A DNA stretch of 40,194 bases from Alphaproteobacteria bacterium (GCA_030433005.1 JAUILQ010000051.1:1-40194), one strand, 5' to 3'; shown: positions 30,958-38,493, numbered from the stretch's first letter. Program-made: numbers and translations. Notes: generated by a model from the letters alone, not told the origin.

Positions 30958-31454
30958 GAGCCTGCCTCCGCGGAGGGCTTCGCCTCGCCGCAGGCGCGAA
31001 GCATCCGCTCGGCCAGGTCGCCCATCGGCCCGTGGTTCGCGAGCGAGCCCTCGACCCGGTTGAGGGCGTGCTTGATCGTCGTGTGGTCGCGCCCGCCGAG
31101 CACCAGCCCGATGCCCTTGAGGCTGAGGCCCGTGCAGCGCGACAGGCAGTAGGCGGCGACCATGCGCGCCTGCGCCGTCGATTTGACCCGGGCGCCGCCG
31201 GTCAGCGCCTCGACGGTCAGCCCGGTCGCCTGCGCGACCGTATTGAGGACGGCGCCGATCTTGGGCTCGGCCGCGAGCGAGCGCCACGGCAGCGGCACCG
31301 ACAGGCCGAACTCCTGGCAACGGGCGATCACCGCCTCGGCGCTGACGTCGAGCTCGCGCGCCAGCGTGGCCAGCGCCGTGTGAGTCGACCAGCCGCGCAG
31401 CAGCAGGCCGTCCATCTCCAGGCTCCAGGCGGGCGCGCTTGCGGGGGCGCTCAC
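30954..31454 (-). CDS. GcrA-like HTH plus DnaA domain IV-like DNA-binding protein
   Basis: A protein of 166 residues from GTG 31454. Residues about 66-137 match DnaA domain IV: IGAVLNTVAQATGLTVEAL, a basic turn, then the signature GGRDHTTIKHA (120-130), which in DnaA reads the DnaA box. The AAA+ part of DnaA is absent. Residues 10-52 (a W, then a helix, then LARELDVSAEAVIARCQEFGL) resemble the GcrA-type HTH. Both are cell-cycle DNA-binding folds in alphaproteobacteria. The protein may occupy DnaA boxes and hinder host initiation, or guide phage replication; this is inference. Confidence 0.82.
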   Translation of the reverse strand: MSAPASAPAWSLEMDGLLLRGWSTHTALATLARELDVSAEAVIARCQEFGLSVPLPWRSLAAEPKIGAVLNTVAQATGLTVEALTGGARVKSTAQARMVAAYCLSRCTGLSLKGIGLVLGGRDHTTIKHALNRVEGSLANHGPMGDLAERMLRACGEAKPSAEAGS

Positions 31455-31687
31455 GGCTGCGCCTCCCCCTGGTCGGTCCAGGCCATGCAGCCGGCGGCGG
31501 TCAGTGCCTGCTCCAGCTCGACGGCGAGCGGGTCGCCGACCTTGCGCCAGGTCGCGTCGTTGACCTCGGCGTGCCGCTCGCGGTCGCGCAGGATGATCCG
31601 GCCGCAGATCTCCAGGACCCGCATGCCCGCTTCCGTCGCCGGCACGGCGCAGGGGATTTCCGGGCGGCGTTCAAAGCCTCGGCTCAT
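31451..31687 (-). CDS. Small hypothetical protein
   Basis: A protein of 78 residues with no recognised domain. It includes MRVLEICGRIILRDRERHAE and a later helix. ATG 31687 has a GGAG site 7-8 nt upstream. Its stop overlaps the DnaA-domain gene start (GTGA). Confidence 0.6.
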   Translation of the reverse strand: MSRGFERRPEIPCAVPATEAGMRVLEICGRIILRDRERHAEVNDATWRKVGDPLAVELEQALTAAGCMAWTDQGEAQP

Positions 31688-31697
31688 GGTCGGCTCC

Positions 31698-31997
31698 TCA
31701 GTCGTCGCGGTAGGGCAGCCGCGCCATCGGCGCCGGCCGCTCCGCGGTGTCTTGCACGCCGTCCTCGATCGGCGGCGCCGGCGGCAGGTCTGGCTCCGGC
31801 ATGGCGGCCGGCTGCTCCGCCGGGTGCCGCGCCAGCCAGCGCTCCGCCTTCTCGATCTCCTCGCGCAGCAGGCCCCGGCAGGCCGGCCGCGAGAGCCCCA
31901 TGCGCAGCGCGTTGCGCGACGCCAGCAGGACGCTCCGCAGCCTGGCTTCCAGAGCCTGCTCCCGGCTCGATCGGGAGGCCTGCTCGCGCGGGGTCAT
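31698..31997 (-). CDS. Hypothetical protein
   Basis: A protein of 99 residues with a helical, Arg-rich first half (REQALEARLRSVLLASRNAL, then LLREEIEKAERWLARHP) and a Pro-rich, probably unstructured second half. ATG 31997 overlaps the stop upstream (ATGA). Unknown function. Confidence 0.6.
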   Translation of the reverse strand: MTPREQASRSSREQALEARLRSVLLASRNALRMGLSRPACRGLLREEIEKAERWLARHPAEQPAAMPEPDLPPAPPIEDGVQDTAERPAPMARLPYRDD

Positions 31998-32233
31998 GGC
32001 CGCTGCTCGACCACGCTGGAGATCGCGGCGTTGCGGGCGGCGTTGTAGTCAGCCAGAGCCTGCAGCTTGACCGCCGAGGGCGCCGGCAGGCGGCTGCTGA
32101 CCTTGCGCCAGGCCGCATGCACGCGGCCCTGGATCGCTCGCGGCACCTGCCGCCAGCAGCGCAGACACATCAGTTTGCCGTGCTCGACGGTCTCGGCGCA
32201 GCCCGGCACGGGGCACTGTCGCGTCTCTCCCAT
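31994..32233 (-). CDS. Small cysteine-motif protein
   Basis: A protein of 79 residues from ATG 32233. The start GETRQCPVPGCAETVEHGKL followed by MCLRCWRQVP gives two Cys pairs (C-x4-C and C-x2-C), typical of small phage zinc-binding proteins. The remaining part is helical with a WRKVS...LPAPS link. It is separated by 2 bp from the upstream stop. Confidence 0.7.
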   Translation of the reverse strand: MGETRQCPVPGCAETVEHGKLMCLRCWRQVPRAIQGRVHAAWRKVSSRLPAPSAVKLQALADYNAARNAAISSVVEQRP

Positions 32234-32235
32234 GG

Positions 32236-32499
32236 TCAGGCCCTCCCCGCCGAGGTCGCCAGGGCGGCGCCGCGGATCGCGAGGTCCAGCGCCGCGTGCA
32301 GCTCCTCGGGCTTGACGCCGACCTCGGCCGCGTGCATCGCCGCCGCGCTGAGCATCGCCCGCACCGCGACGTGGTGGCCGAAGGCCCACTGCAGCGAGCC
32401 CGCGGTGACGGCGAGCGCCTCGCTGGCCTGGTTGATGCAGGCCTTCGACAGCGGCGTCAGCTGCGCGTCGGAGGCCAGGATCTCCTTGCCAGGCTTCAT
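32236..32499 (-). CDS. Small hypothetical protein
   Basis: A protein of 87 residues, Ala-rich and helical (LSKACINQASEALAVTAGSL, then AVRAMLSAAAMHAAEVGVK). ATG 32499 overlaps the stop upstream (ATGA). Family not recognised. Confidence 0.6.
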   Translation of the reverse strand: MKPGKEILASDAQLTPLSKACINQASEALAVTAGSLQWAFGHHVAVRAMLSAAAMHAAEVGVKPEELHAALDLAIRGAALATSAGRA

Positions 32500-32801
32500 C
32501 GCGCCGGCCCTCCGGCCTGCCGCTGCTCGGCCTGCTCGCCGAAGGCCGGGACGAGGCTCTTGTGGCCCTTCGTCACGAAGCGGGCGAACCGGCGCAGGGC
32601 GAGCAGCGCCTCGCCGTCGTCGGGCGCCTCGGGGATGCCCGGCACCAGGAGCGTGCGGCCGTCGTAGGCGTGCCGCGCGCGGGCGGTCAGCGCCCGCCTG
32701 AGAGTCGTCGCCGGACCGTGGGCGATCGGCAGCGTCCCTTCGGGCCGCTTCTTGCCGACCGAGATCTCGCCGGAGCGCCAGCAGTAGGCGTAGCTGATCA
32801 T
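32496..32801 (-). CDS. Conserved Mu-like phage hypothetical protein
   Basis: A protein of 101 residues. The start SYAYCWRSGEISVGKKRPEG with LPIAHGPATTLR and LLVPGIPEAPDDGEALLALR matches a small conserved protein seen in the early region of many Mu-like phages, near B and the Gam gene. No function is known. ATG 32801 follows the DUF3164 gene by 3 bp. Confidence 0.75.
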   Translation of the reverse strand: MISYAYCWRSGEISVGKKRPEGTLPIAHGPATTLRRALTARARHAYDGRTLLVPGIPEAPDDGEALLALRRFARFVTKGHKSLVPAFGEQAEQRQAGGPAR

Positions 32802-32804
32802 CGC

Positions 32805-33476
32805 TCAGCCCTCCGCGCTCTCGGCGGCCGGCTCGGCCGCCGGCGCCGAGGCCGGGGCTTCGCAGGACGCGAGGTCGAGCGGCACGGTCCGCCAGCTGGC
32901 GCGCGGGTTGTCGCGGAACTGGATGCGGACATATTCGCGCGAGCCGATGACCCGGATGGAGTCGTTGAGCGCGGCCACGGCCGCCTTCCAGCTCGGATCG
33001 TCGATCTCGACCTGCCGCAGGCCGAACAATGCGGCGCGGTTGATCCTGCCCACCTGGTCGACCTGGAAGGCGTGGTCGACCAGCGTCTTGAGGCGCGGGT
33101 CACCGTCCGCCGACCAGTCCTCGATGCACTGGTCGAAGAGCCGCTTGGCAACCTGCAGCTCCTCCCCGAAGGTCAGTGAGTCCTGGACCTGCACGATGAT
33201 CCGGATGCAGCCGTCGTAGGAGGTCAGGGTGGTGTTGCCCTTCGGGCCGCCGCGGCTGGCGCCGTAGTGCTCCTGCAGCAGGTCGACGAAGCTCGCGATG
33301 TCGTCGTAGGTGTGACCTTTGAAGCGGCCGATCTGGGCGCTGAGCTTGAGCGCGTAGCCGAGGATCTTGCGGACCGTCTGGTCTTCCAGCTTGTGCTGCG
33401 GCTTGACCTGGCTCTCGGGGATCAGGCGGCCCTTGGCGTCCGCCATGTAGCCGTCGGGGACGGAGGTCTTCGTCAT
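32805..33476 (-). CDS. DUF3164 family protein
   Basis: A protein of 223 residues. The start PDGYMADAKGRLIPESQVKP and then RFKGHTYDDIASFVDLLQEHYGA in two parts, with QDSLTFGEELQVAKRLFD, is the DUF3164 signature, regularly found after A and B in Mu-like phages. I chose ATG 33476: it has GGAG 7 nt upstream, while the open frame farther upstream is Ala/Pro-rich and unlike the family. That ribosome site lies within the small ORF at 33473-33577. C-terminal tail of Ala/Pro/Glu. Function unknown. Confidence 0.88.
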   Translation of the reverse strand: MTKTSVPDGYMADAKGRLIPESQVKPQHKLEDQTVRKILGYALKLSAQIGRFKGHTYDDIASFVDLLQEHYGASRGGPKGNTTLTSYDGCIRIIVQVQDSLTFGEELQVAKRLFDQCIEDWSADGDPRLKTLVDHAFQVDQVGRINRAALFGLRQVEIDDPSWKAAVAALNDSIRVIGSREYVRIQFRDNPRASWRTVPLDLASCEAPASAPAAEPAAESAEG

Positions 33477-33577
33477 CGGGTGCTCCTGAGTGTGCGGGGA
33501 CGGGTCGGCAGCCAGAGGGTGGCGAGCCAGCGCAGCTGCTGCCGGAGCGCGCGCGGCCAGGGGAAGCGGCGGCGCAT
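33473..33577 (-). CDS. Coupled 34-residue basic ORF
   Basis: The ATG at 33577 overlaps the stop of the gene upstream (TGATG) and its stop overlaps the DUF3164 start (ATGA). The peptide is very basic and Trp/Leu-rich (MRRRFPWPRALRQQLRWLAT then LWLPTRPRTLRSTR). It could be a membrane-active or nucleic-acid-binding peptide, or a coupling leader. In Mu, kil (a small toxic early gene) is found in this region; no sequence likeness is claimed. Confidence 0.45.
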   Translation of the reverse strand: MRRRFPWPRALRQQLRWLATLWLPTRPRTLRSTR

Positions 33578-33843
33578 CAGCGCGCACCGCCGGTCGAGGG
33601 CGTGAGGTCGAGGAAGCCGAAGCGGCGGTCGCCGTCGCGGCGCTCGCCGAAGACGACGCCGGCCTGGATGCCGCCGCTCTCCAGCTCGACCATGGCGACC
33701 CGGCGGGTGTCGCCCTCGTCGTAGAAGCCGAACACCCTGCCGCGGTCGTGGCGGGCGAAGGGACTCGGGCTGGCGACGATGACGACCGGATCGCCGCAGT
33801 CGGGCAGGCCGTCGCGCCGGCGCAGGATCTCGGGCAGCGACAT
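33577..33843 (-). CDS. Small hypothetical protein after B
   Basis: A protein of 88 residues. Beta-rich middle (VFGFYDEGDTRRVAMVELES) with a preceding DPVVIVASPSPFARHDRGR. It may be a small SH3-like or PUA-like fold, but I do not recognise a family. It starts 3 bp after the MuB stop. Confidence 0.6.
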   Translation of the reverse strand: MSLPEILRRRDGLPDCGDPVVIVASPSPFARHDRGRVFGFYDEGDTRRVAMVELESGGIQAGVVFGERRDGDRRFGFLDLTPSTGGAR

Positions 33844-33845
33844 GG

Positions 33846-34814
33846 TCAGCCCTCCGCCCGCGCCTCGAAGTTGAGGTCCGACCAGGCCCAGGCGAGGTGC
33901 TCGCGGCCGACCTCGGCGCCGGCCTCGGCCGCCGCGACGGCCGCGAGGCGCAGGGCCTGGGAGATCTGGCGCAGGGCGCCCGGGACGGTGCGCTTCTCCT
34001 GCAGGAAGCGCAGGGCCGCCTTGTCGGTCACCGACCAGGCCGCGGCGATTGCCGCGACGTCGCCGACAGTCGGCTGGCGGAGCGAGATCCGCTTGCCGAA
34101 GCGCGAGAACAGCTGGGCGAAGTCGGCCGCCCGGCCGTTGCCGTGCAGCTGGGTGTAAAGCCGGGCGTTGCCGAGCAGCGCCATGCCGACGCCGGTCTGG
34201 TCGTGGATCGCGCGCAGCTCCTCGAGGGCCGGCAGCTTGAGGTGCTGCGCCTCGTCCAGGCAGAGCAGCGCGTTGCTGCCGCGCAGCCCGTGGACGATCG
34301 CTTCGAAGTAGGAGGCGCCGCCGTGGCCCGTCTTGGCCGAGACGCCGATCGCCGCCGCGACCGCCTGCAGGATCGGCTGCAGGCCGGAGATCGAGGGCCG
34401 GCAGGTGACCATGTGGACCGACGAGACCTGCTGCGCGTAGGCGCGCAGCGTCTCGGTCTTGCCGAGGCCAGCGGCGCCCTCGACCAGCAGGATCGTCCCC
34501 GCCACCTGGGCATAGGTCAGGCCCTGCCAGATCCGCCGGCTGGTCTCGGTCTCGATGAAGCCGGGCATCTTGGCCAGCTTCGGCGCGTAGGCCTCCTGCT
34601 CGGCGACCGTCGCCATCCAGCGCTCGAGCGCGCGCTCGGTCTCCTCGCGCAGGCGGGGCGACTGGCGCTCGGAGCCGGCCAGGAACTCGCTGAGGGTCGC
34701 CGACGAGACGCCGGCCTGTCGGGCGGCGTCGCTCTGGCTGATCTTGCGGGCGGCGATGAAGCTGCGGAACCGCTGGGCGATCGGCTCCAGGCTTGGCGTC
34801 ATACCGTCAGGCAT
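33846..34814 (-). CDS. B: Transposition ATPase, MuB-like
   Basis: A protein of 322 residues (MuB 312). The N-terminal HTH (ISQSDAARQAGVSSATLSEF, about 25-44) binds DNA. The AAA+ part has Walker A GAAGLGKT (113-120) and Walker B LLCLDEAQ (183-190). It selects target DNA and delivers it to the transposase; it also underlies target immunity. ATG 34814 has a strong AAGGAGA site. It follows A after an 82-bp gap with two hairpins. Confidence 0.96.
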   Translation of the reverse strand: MPDGMTPSLEPIAQRFRSFIAARKISQSDAARQAGVSSATLSEFLAGSERQSPRLREETERALERWMATVAEQEAYAPKLAKMPGFIETETSRRIWQGLTYAQVAGTILLVEGAAGLGKTETLRAYAQQVSSVHMVTCRPSISGLQPILQAVAAAIGVSAKTGHGGASYFEAIVHGLRGSNALLCLDEAQHLKLPALEELRAIHDQTGVGMALLGNARLYTQLHGNGRAADFAQLFSRFGKRISLRQPTVGDVAAIAAAWSVTDKAALRFLQEKRTVPGALRQISQALRLAAVAAAEAGAEVGREHLAWAWSDLNFEARAEG

Positions 34815-34838
34815 CTATGCTCTCCTTCTCCAGCGTTG

Positions 34839-34888
34839 CGGGGCGTTGCCGCGCCCCGGTGGTGCGGCGGGCCTTGCCGGGCCCGCCG
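34839..34888 (-). other. Two stem-loops with the same six-base loop between A and B
   Basis: Transcribed order on the minus strand: stem CGGCGGGCC / GGCCCGCCG (arms 34880-34888 and 34865-34873) with loop CGGCAA, then stem CGGGGCG / CGCCCCG (arms 34852-34858 and 34839-34845), again with loop CGGCAA. There is no T-run on the minus strand. They fill the whole A-B gap, ahead of the strong B ribosome site. They may tune B expression relative to A. Confidence 0.65.
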
Positions 34889-34896
34889 TTTCCTTG

Positions 34897-36822
34897 TCAG
34901 GCCCCGGACATGCCGGAGCGAAAGCGGTCCATGGCCGCCGCGAAGGACGCGGCTTCCGGTGCCGAGTCGACGGGCTCGGGGTCGGCCTTCGACGGCAGGC
35001 CGAAGGCCGCGCGAACGACTTTCGAATGCTGTTCGAAGCCGGGCTCGGCCTGGCCGGCCGGCTGCAGCCGGGCGATGTCGGCGGCGGTCAGCGCCCGGTC
35101 CAGGCGGTCCGTCTCGCGGATCGCCTTCTGGTACTGGCGCCGGGTCCGCTCGTGATCCTTGGCCTGCCCGACGTCGTCGAAGGCGACCGCCTCGATCGGC
35201 TCGGCGCGCGCGATGAAGCGGTTGTCGAGCGTGTAGACGAAGAGCGGCTTGGCGAGGTCCTCGGGGTCGAAGCGCACGATGACCCGCTCGCCCAAGTGGC
35301 CGCCGAGCGCCAGGTCGCCGTAGCGTGTTCCCATGACCCGGATCGAGGCCTCGCGGCGGTCGACCCTGAGGCCCTCGGCCTGCAGCAGCACCATGGCCAG
35401 CTGCTGCTCGCTGGCGCGCCTGGGCGGGTGCGCGGCGTAGCTCTCGGCGAAGGTCTCGTCGAAGCTGCGGCCCTTGCAGTTGGCCGCCCGGCGCCCGGCC
35501 TGCGCGTTGTGGCGCGCGACCTCGGCGCGGACCAGGTCGACCAGGGCGTCGAAGTCGATCGGCTTGCGGACGTCCTCGGGCCGCGCCGAGGGCTTGTTGC
35601 CGCAATAGGCGGCGTCACAGGCCGGATGCTTCGAGATCCGCTCGGCCAGGTCGCGGAAGGCCCGCTCGATCGGCTTCGACTGGCCGGAGTAGGGCTTGAC
35701 GAAATGCACCTCGGTGCCGAGCGCCGTGAACAGACCCTCGGGATCGTCTTCCTTGATCTTGAAGCGGTGCCGGTTGGCGGCGCCGCCGGTCAGGCCCTTG
35801 GCGGCGAAGGCGCGGCCGTTGTCCAGGTAGAGCCGCTCGGGGATGCCGACTCGCTTGACGACGTCGGCGAAGGCGAGGCGGACGGTGTTGCTGTCCTCGG
35901 TCTCGGCCAGGCGCCAGCCGACGATCCGGCCGCTGTAGAGGTCCTGCCAGGCGACGAGCATCGGCCGGAGCGTGCGACCGTCACGGTCGGCGAAGACGTC
36001 CAGCTTGTGACCGTCGCCGGTCAGCGCCGCCATGGCGTAGAGGTGGCTGCGGTCGCGCTCCTGGGCGGGGTAGACCCGCGCCAGCGCCTTGCGCCCCTCG
36101 CGCGCCAGGATCTGGCGCTCGCGGGCGACCTCGCGCTGGAGGCGGCCGGTCAGCACGCGCAGTGTGGGCACTGTCCAGCCCTGGCCGGCGGCGACCTCCT
36201 GCAGGCGACGATAGCAGGCCTCCGCCGCAGGCTTGCTCGGGCGCAGCCAGTCGGCCTTGAACACCTGATAGGCTTCCTCGCTGTAGCCCTGGCTAGGCGG
36301 GCGCCCGCTGTAGGAGTCGGCGAGCAGCGGCAGCCAGTTCTCACGCTTCGCGCCCTGCACTGCGCGGCACCAGCGGCGGAGCGACTCCCGCGCGACGCCC
36401 TGCTCGGCAGCGACGGTGCGGTAGGCGTCCATCGCCGAGGCTCCGCTGTCGCGCAGGATCGCAACGGCCGCGACCGCCTTCAGCTTGCTCTGTGCCCGTT
36501 GCTTGCTCTTCGCGGGCAGGCGGTCGTAGGTGCGCCACAGCACCTCCGAAGCGCCTTCGACGAGCCGCTCCGCGGACGGCTCCGTGTCGTTGGCCGGCGC
36601 CGGCTCGTCTGCTGTCTCGCCTGCCGCCTGACGGGCGATCAGCGCCAGCCGGGACTCCTCCGGCAGCGTGTTGATCGAATAGAGGCTGGCGCCGCCTCGA
36701 CCTTCGCGGCCGGCCACCGCCCAGCCTTCGCGCGCGGCCTTGGCGTTCACGCCCTGCTTCGTGCCGGGCAGGCCGGGCAGGCCCATGGCGGCGAGCTCGG
36801 ATGCCGTGAAGCCGGCCTTCAT
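34897..36822 (-). CDS. A: DDE transposase, MuA-like
   Basis: A protein of 641 residues (MuA 663). The N-terminal 60 residues are the Mu-type HTH (FTASELAAMGLPGLPGTKQG). By comparison with MuA the catalytic triad is D270 (LTGDGHKL), D334 (YLDNGRAF) and E386 (KPIERAFRDL). Between them KEDDPEGLF and the C-terminal VIVRFDPEDL, YTLDNRFIARAE are strongly Mu-like. It binds the end sites and performs strand transfer in integration and replication. ATG 36822 overlaps the upstream stop. Nothing essential is missing. Confidence 0.97.
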   Translation of the reverse strand: MKAGFTASELAAMGLPGLPGTKQGVNAKAAREGWAVAGREGRGGASLYSINTLPEESRLALIARQAAGETADEPAPANDTEPSAERLVEGASEVLWRTYDRLPAKSKQRAQSKLKAVAAVAILRDSGASAMDAYRTVAAEQGVARESLRRWCRAVQGAKRENWLPLLADSYSGRPPSQGYSEEAYQVFKADWLRPSKPAAEACYRRLQEVAAGQGWTVPTLRVLTGRLQREVARERQILAREGRKALARVYPAQERDRSHLYAMAALTGDGHKLDVFADRDGRTLRPMLVAWQDLYSGRIVGWRLAETEDSNTVRLAFADVVKRVGIPERLYLDNGRAFAAKGLTGGAANRHRFKIKEDDPEGLFTALGTEVHFVKPYSGQSKPIERAFRDLAERISKHPACDAAYCGNKPSARPEDVRKPIDFDALVDLVRAEVARHNAQAGRRAANCKGRSFDETFAESYAAHPPRRASEQQLAMVLLQAEGLRVDRREASIRVMGTRYGDLALGGHLGERVIVRFDPEDLAKPLFVYTLDNRFIARAEPIEAVAFDDVGQAKDHERTRRQYQKAIRETDRLDRALTAADIARLQPAGQAEPGFEQHSKVVRAAFGLPSKADPEPVDSAPEAASFAAAMDRFRSGMSGA

Positions 36823-37325
36823 TGGCGCGGCTCCGCGCCGATGAAGCGCAGCAGCCGCCGGACCCGGTCATCGACCTCGGCGCGCAGCGCGGTCAGCTGA
36901 CCCAGCTCGAGCGCGTGCAGCTGCTCGGGAGATACGACGCGCTGCCGGTTGCGCGCGGCGAGCTCGTCGTGGAGCCAGTAGGCTCCGGTCGCCTCGATGA
37001 AGGCGGGAAGCGCGAAGGCCGGCATCTGCCACGCCGGATCTGAGCGCGTCCAGCTCGCCAGGCTGTGGACGGTGACGGCGGCGTCAACACCCTCGGCGGC
37101 GAGAAGCCGGGTCATCTCGGCGGCGACGCCGGCGCGGTCGCGCTTCGCTTCCTTGAGCGCCTTGGCGAGGAGCCGGCTGAAATGCAGCCGCCAGTCCCGG
37201 CGCGCCAGCGGCGCCTTGCTTTCCGGCGCCGGCGCCGGGGCGTCCTGCTCGCCGGCGAAGAGGTTGAGCTGCGACCGCTTCGCGGTGCGCACCAGGTCGC
37301 CGGCGCTGAGCCCCCTGGCGCCCAT
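36819..37325 (-). CDS. Conserved Mu-like early protein between ner and A
   Basis: A protein of 168 residues from ATG 37325, 1 bp after the ner stop. The central part (LLAKALKEAKRDRAGVAAEM, then VTVHSLASWTRSDPAWQMPA and LPAFIEATGAYWLHDEL) looks like an HTH-type protein that is regularly seen between ner and A in Mu-like phages of proteobacteria. A role in transposition or early regulation is likely but unproven. An open frame farther upstream overlaps ner and is not used. Confidence 0.8.
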   Translation of the reverse strand: MGARGLSAGDLVRTAKRSQLNLFAGEQDAPAPAPESKAPLARRDWRLHFSRLLAKALKEAKRDRAGVAAEMTRLLAAEGVDAAVTVHSLASWTRSDPAWQMPAFALPAFIEATGAYWLHDELAARNRQRVVSPEQLHALELGQLTALRAEVDDRVRRLLRFIGAEPRQ

Positions 37326-37326
37326 G

Positions 37327-37644
37327 TCAGTGGCGCCTCGCCGATTCGACACGCCGACCGCGCTGCGACAGGATAGCCTCCTGGGGTCGGCCGGTTCGGG
37401 GGAAGCCCTCGCAGTCGTAGCGCTCCGGCCAGAGGACCTGAGGGTCCACGCCGAGCGCCTCCGCGACGATCGCTTCAACCGCAGGCCAGGGCCTGGTCAG
37501 GGCCTTGCTGACCGCGGTGCGCTGGTAGCCGTACCGGGCCGAGAGGCCTGCGAGGCTCCAGCCGCGGCGGGACAGCTCGGCGATGATCGCCGGCCTGTCC
37601 CAGATTTGGCGGAGTGATGATGCTGAGGGCTTCACGGGATGCAC
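37327..37644 (-). CDS. ner: Ner-like early repressor
   Basis: A protein of about 105 residues. The core (WDRPAIIAELSRRGWSLAGL, SARYGYQRTAVSKAL, then VLWPERYDCEG) closely follows Mu Ner (..VIAGLKKR..SLSALSRQFGY.....AL..PWP.....IA.AL...P.VIWPSRY). Ner shuts down early and repressor transcription. The start is uncertain: GTG 37644, GTG 37635 or TTG 37668. The C-terminal 25 residues extend beyond Ner proper. Confidence 0.9.
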   Translation of the reverse strand: MHPVKPSASSLRQIWDRPAIIAELSRRGWSLAGLSARYGYQRTAVSKALTRPWPAVEAIVAEALGVDPQVLWPERYDCEGFPRTGRPQEAILSQRGRRVESARRH

Positions 37645-37666
37645 CGAAATCGAATCCAAACGGCCC

Positions 37667-37690
37667 AAAAATTCGACACGTTGAATTTTT
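37667..37690. promoter_or_regulatory. Dyad operator in the repressor-ner interval
   Basis: Perfect arms AAAAATTC (37667-37674) and GAATTTTT (37683-37690) with an 8-bp spacer, an AT-rich island in a GC-rich phage. It overlaps the proposed early -10 box and lies between two divergent DNA-binding genes, so it probably binds the repressor or Ner. Confidence 0.65.
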
Positions 37691-37715
37691 TACCATCGTT
37701 TCCGGCACAGGCCAA
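37687..37715 (-). promoter_or_regulatory. Proposed early promoter (PE) for ner-A-B
   Basis: On the minus strand: TTGGCC (37715-37710), 17-bp spacer, TAAAAA (37692-37687). Each hexamer matches the sigma-70 consensus at four of six positions. The -10 overlaps one arm of the dyad operator, giving a simple repression scheme. Confidence 0.5.
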
Positions 37716-37736
37716 CATCAAAATCGGGTCAGGTCG

Positions 37737-38153
37737 ATGACGGGCGCTGCATCTGTTGGCGAGCGCCTGGCCGCGGCGCGCAGCGGCAAGTCGCAGCGCG
37801 TCGCCGCCGAGCTGCTCGGCATCGGCCCGACGACGCTAAGCCGCTACGAGCGCGGCGAAGTCTCGCCGGACGTCGCATTCATCGAGAAGGCGGCCGAGCT
37901 GTTCGGCGTCGACGCCACCTGGCTCGCCTTTGGGCGGGAGGTGCCGAAGGCCGAGGCGGCGCCGGAGATCGAGCGCGAGCTGCTGGAGTCGGTGATCGTC
38001 GATGTCCGCGCGGTGATCGCCGAGGCGAACCTCGCCCTGGCGCCGGACAAGGAGGCGCTGTTGATCGCCATCCTCTACCGTCACCAGGTCACTGAGCAGT
38101 CGGACGAGACGGCGCGCCGCCAGCTGATGCGACAGCTCCTAAGGGCGGTGTGA
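37737..38153 (+). CDS. HTH-type lysogeny repressor
   Basis: A protein of 138 residues. The N-terminal part is an XRE-type HTH (VGERLAAARSGKSQRVAAEL, LGIGPTTLSRYERGE..P, then AELFGVDATWLAFG; about 7-66). The C-terminal 70 residues are helical, and no LexA/S24 cleavage domain is present, so induction by self-cleavage is unlikely. It is divergent from ner, the classic place for the Mu c repressor, though Mu c belongs to another family. ATG 37737 was chosen because the HTH begins just after it; the open frame upstream crosses the operator. Confidence 0.85.
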   Translation: MTGAASVGERLAAARSGKSQRVAAELLGIGPTTLSRYERGEVSPDVAFIEKAAELFGVDATWLAFGREVPKAEAAPEIERELLESVIVDVRAVIAEANLALAPDKEALLIAILYRHQVTEQSDETARRQLMRQLLRAV

Positions 38154-38172
38154 CGCGCCGGCGATTACTAGA

Positions 38173-38202
38173 TTGACGCGCATGTCAGGCCCTACCTACG
38201 CT
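38173..38202 (+). promoter_or_regulatory. Weak promoter candidate upstream of the accessory gene pair
   Basis: TTGACG (38173-38178) and TACGCT (38197-38202) are 18 bp apart, ahead of the gene at 38248. The -35 is good, the -10 is poor. Confidence 0.3.
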
Positions 38203-38247
38203 CGGGTGATTCGGGGGCGCCGGTCGGCGTCATTGGGGGAGTGTGGA

Positions 38248-38493
38248 ATGCCGACGAGTGTGAAGGCTCAGCTGCTGAGCGTTCTTCAGGACGCGGGTAT
38301 CGCGAAGCTGAACGAGCTGATCGAGAGAGAGGGGCTTGGCGTCCTCACCCGCGGTCTGGTGAAGCAGCTCTACGACGTGCCGAGCTTCGAGGATCTCACG
38401 CCCGACCAGATCGCCCACTTCGCTCAGACCCTCGAGAAGCTGGACTTCGTCGCGCGGCAGGTGCACGCGCGGCCGACGCGGAAGGCCGGCTAG
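38248..38493 (+). CDS. Small hypothetical protein near the left end
   Basis: A protein of 81 residues, helical and charged (TSVKAQLLSVLQDAGIAKLN then LTRGLVKQLYDVPSFEDLTP). ATG 38248 has GGGGAG at a fair distance. It is on the plus strand like the repressor and 10 bp before the next gene, with which it probably forms an operon expressed in the lysogen. No family recognised. Confidence 0.55.
   Translation: MPTSVKAQLLSVLQDAGIAKLNELIEREGLGVLTRGLVKQLYDVPSFEDLTPDQIAHFAQTLEKLDFVARQVHARPTRKAG

Noticed and set aside
34865..34895. Hairpin followed by TTTCCTT on the plus strand as a rho-independent terminator
   Set aside because: No plus-strand gene lies nearby to need one. The structure is better read as a minus-strand RNA element between A and B.
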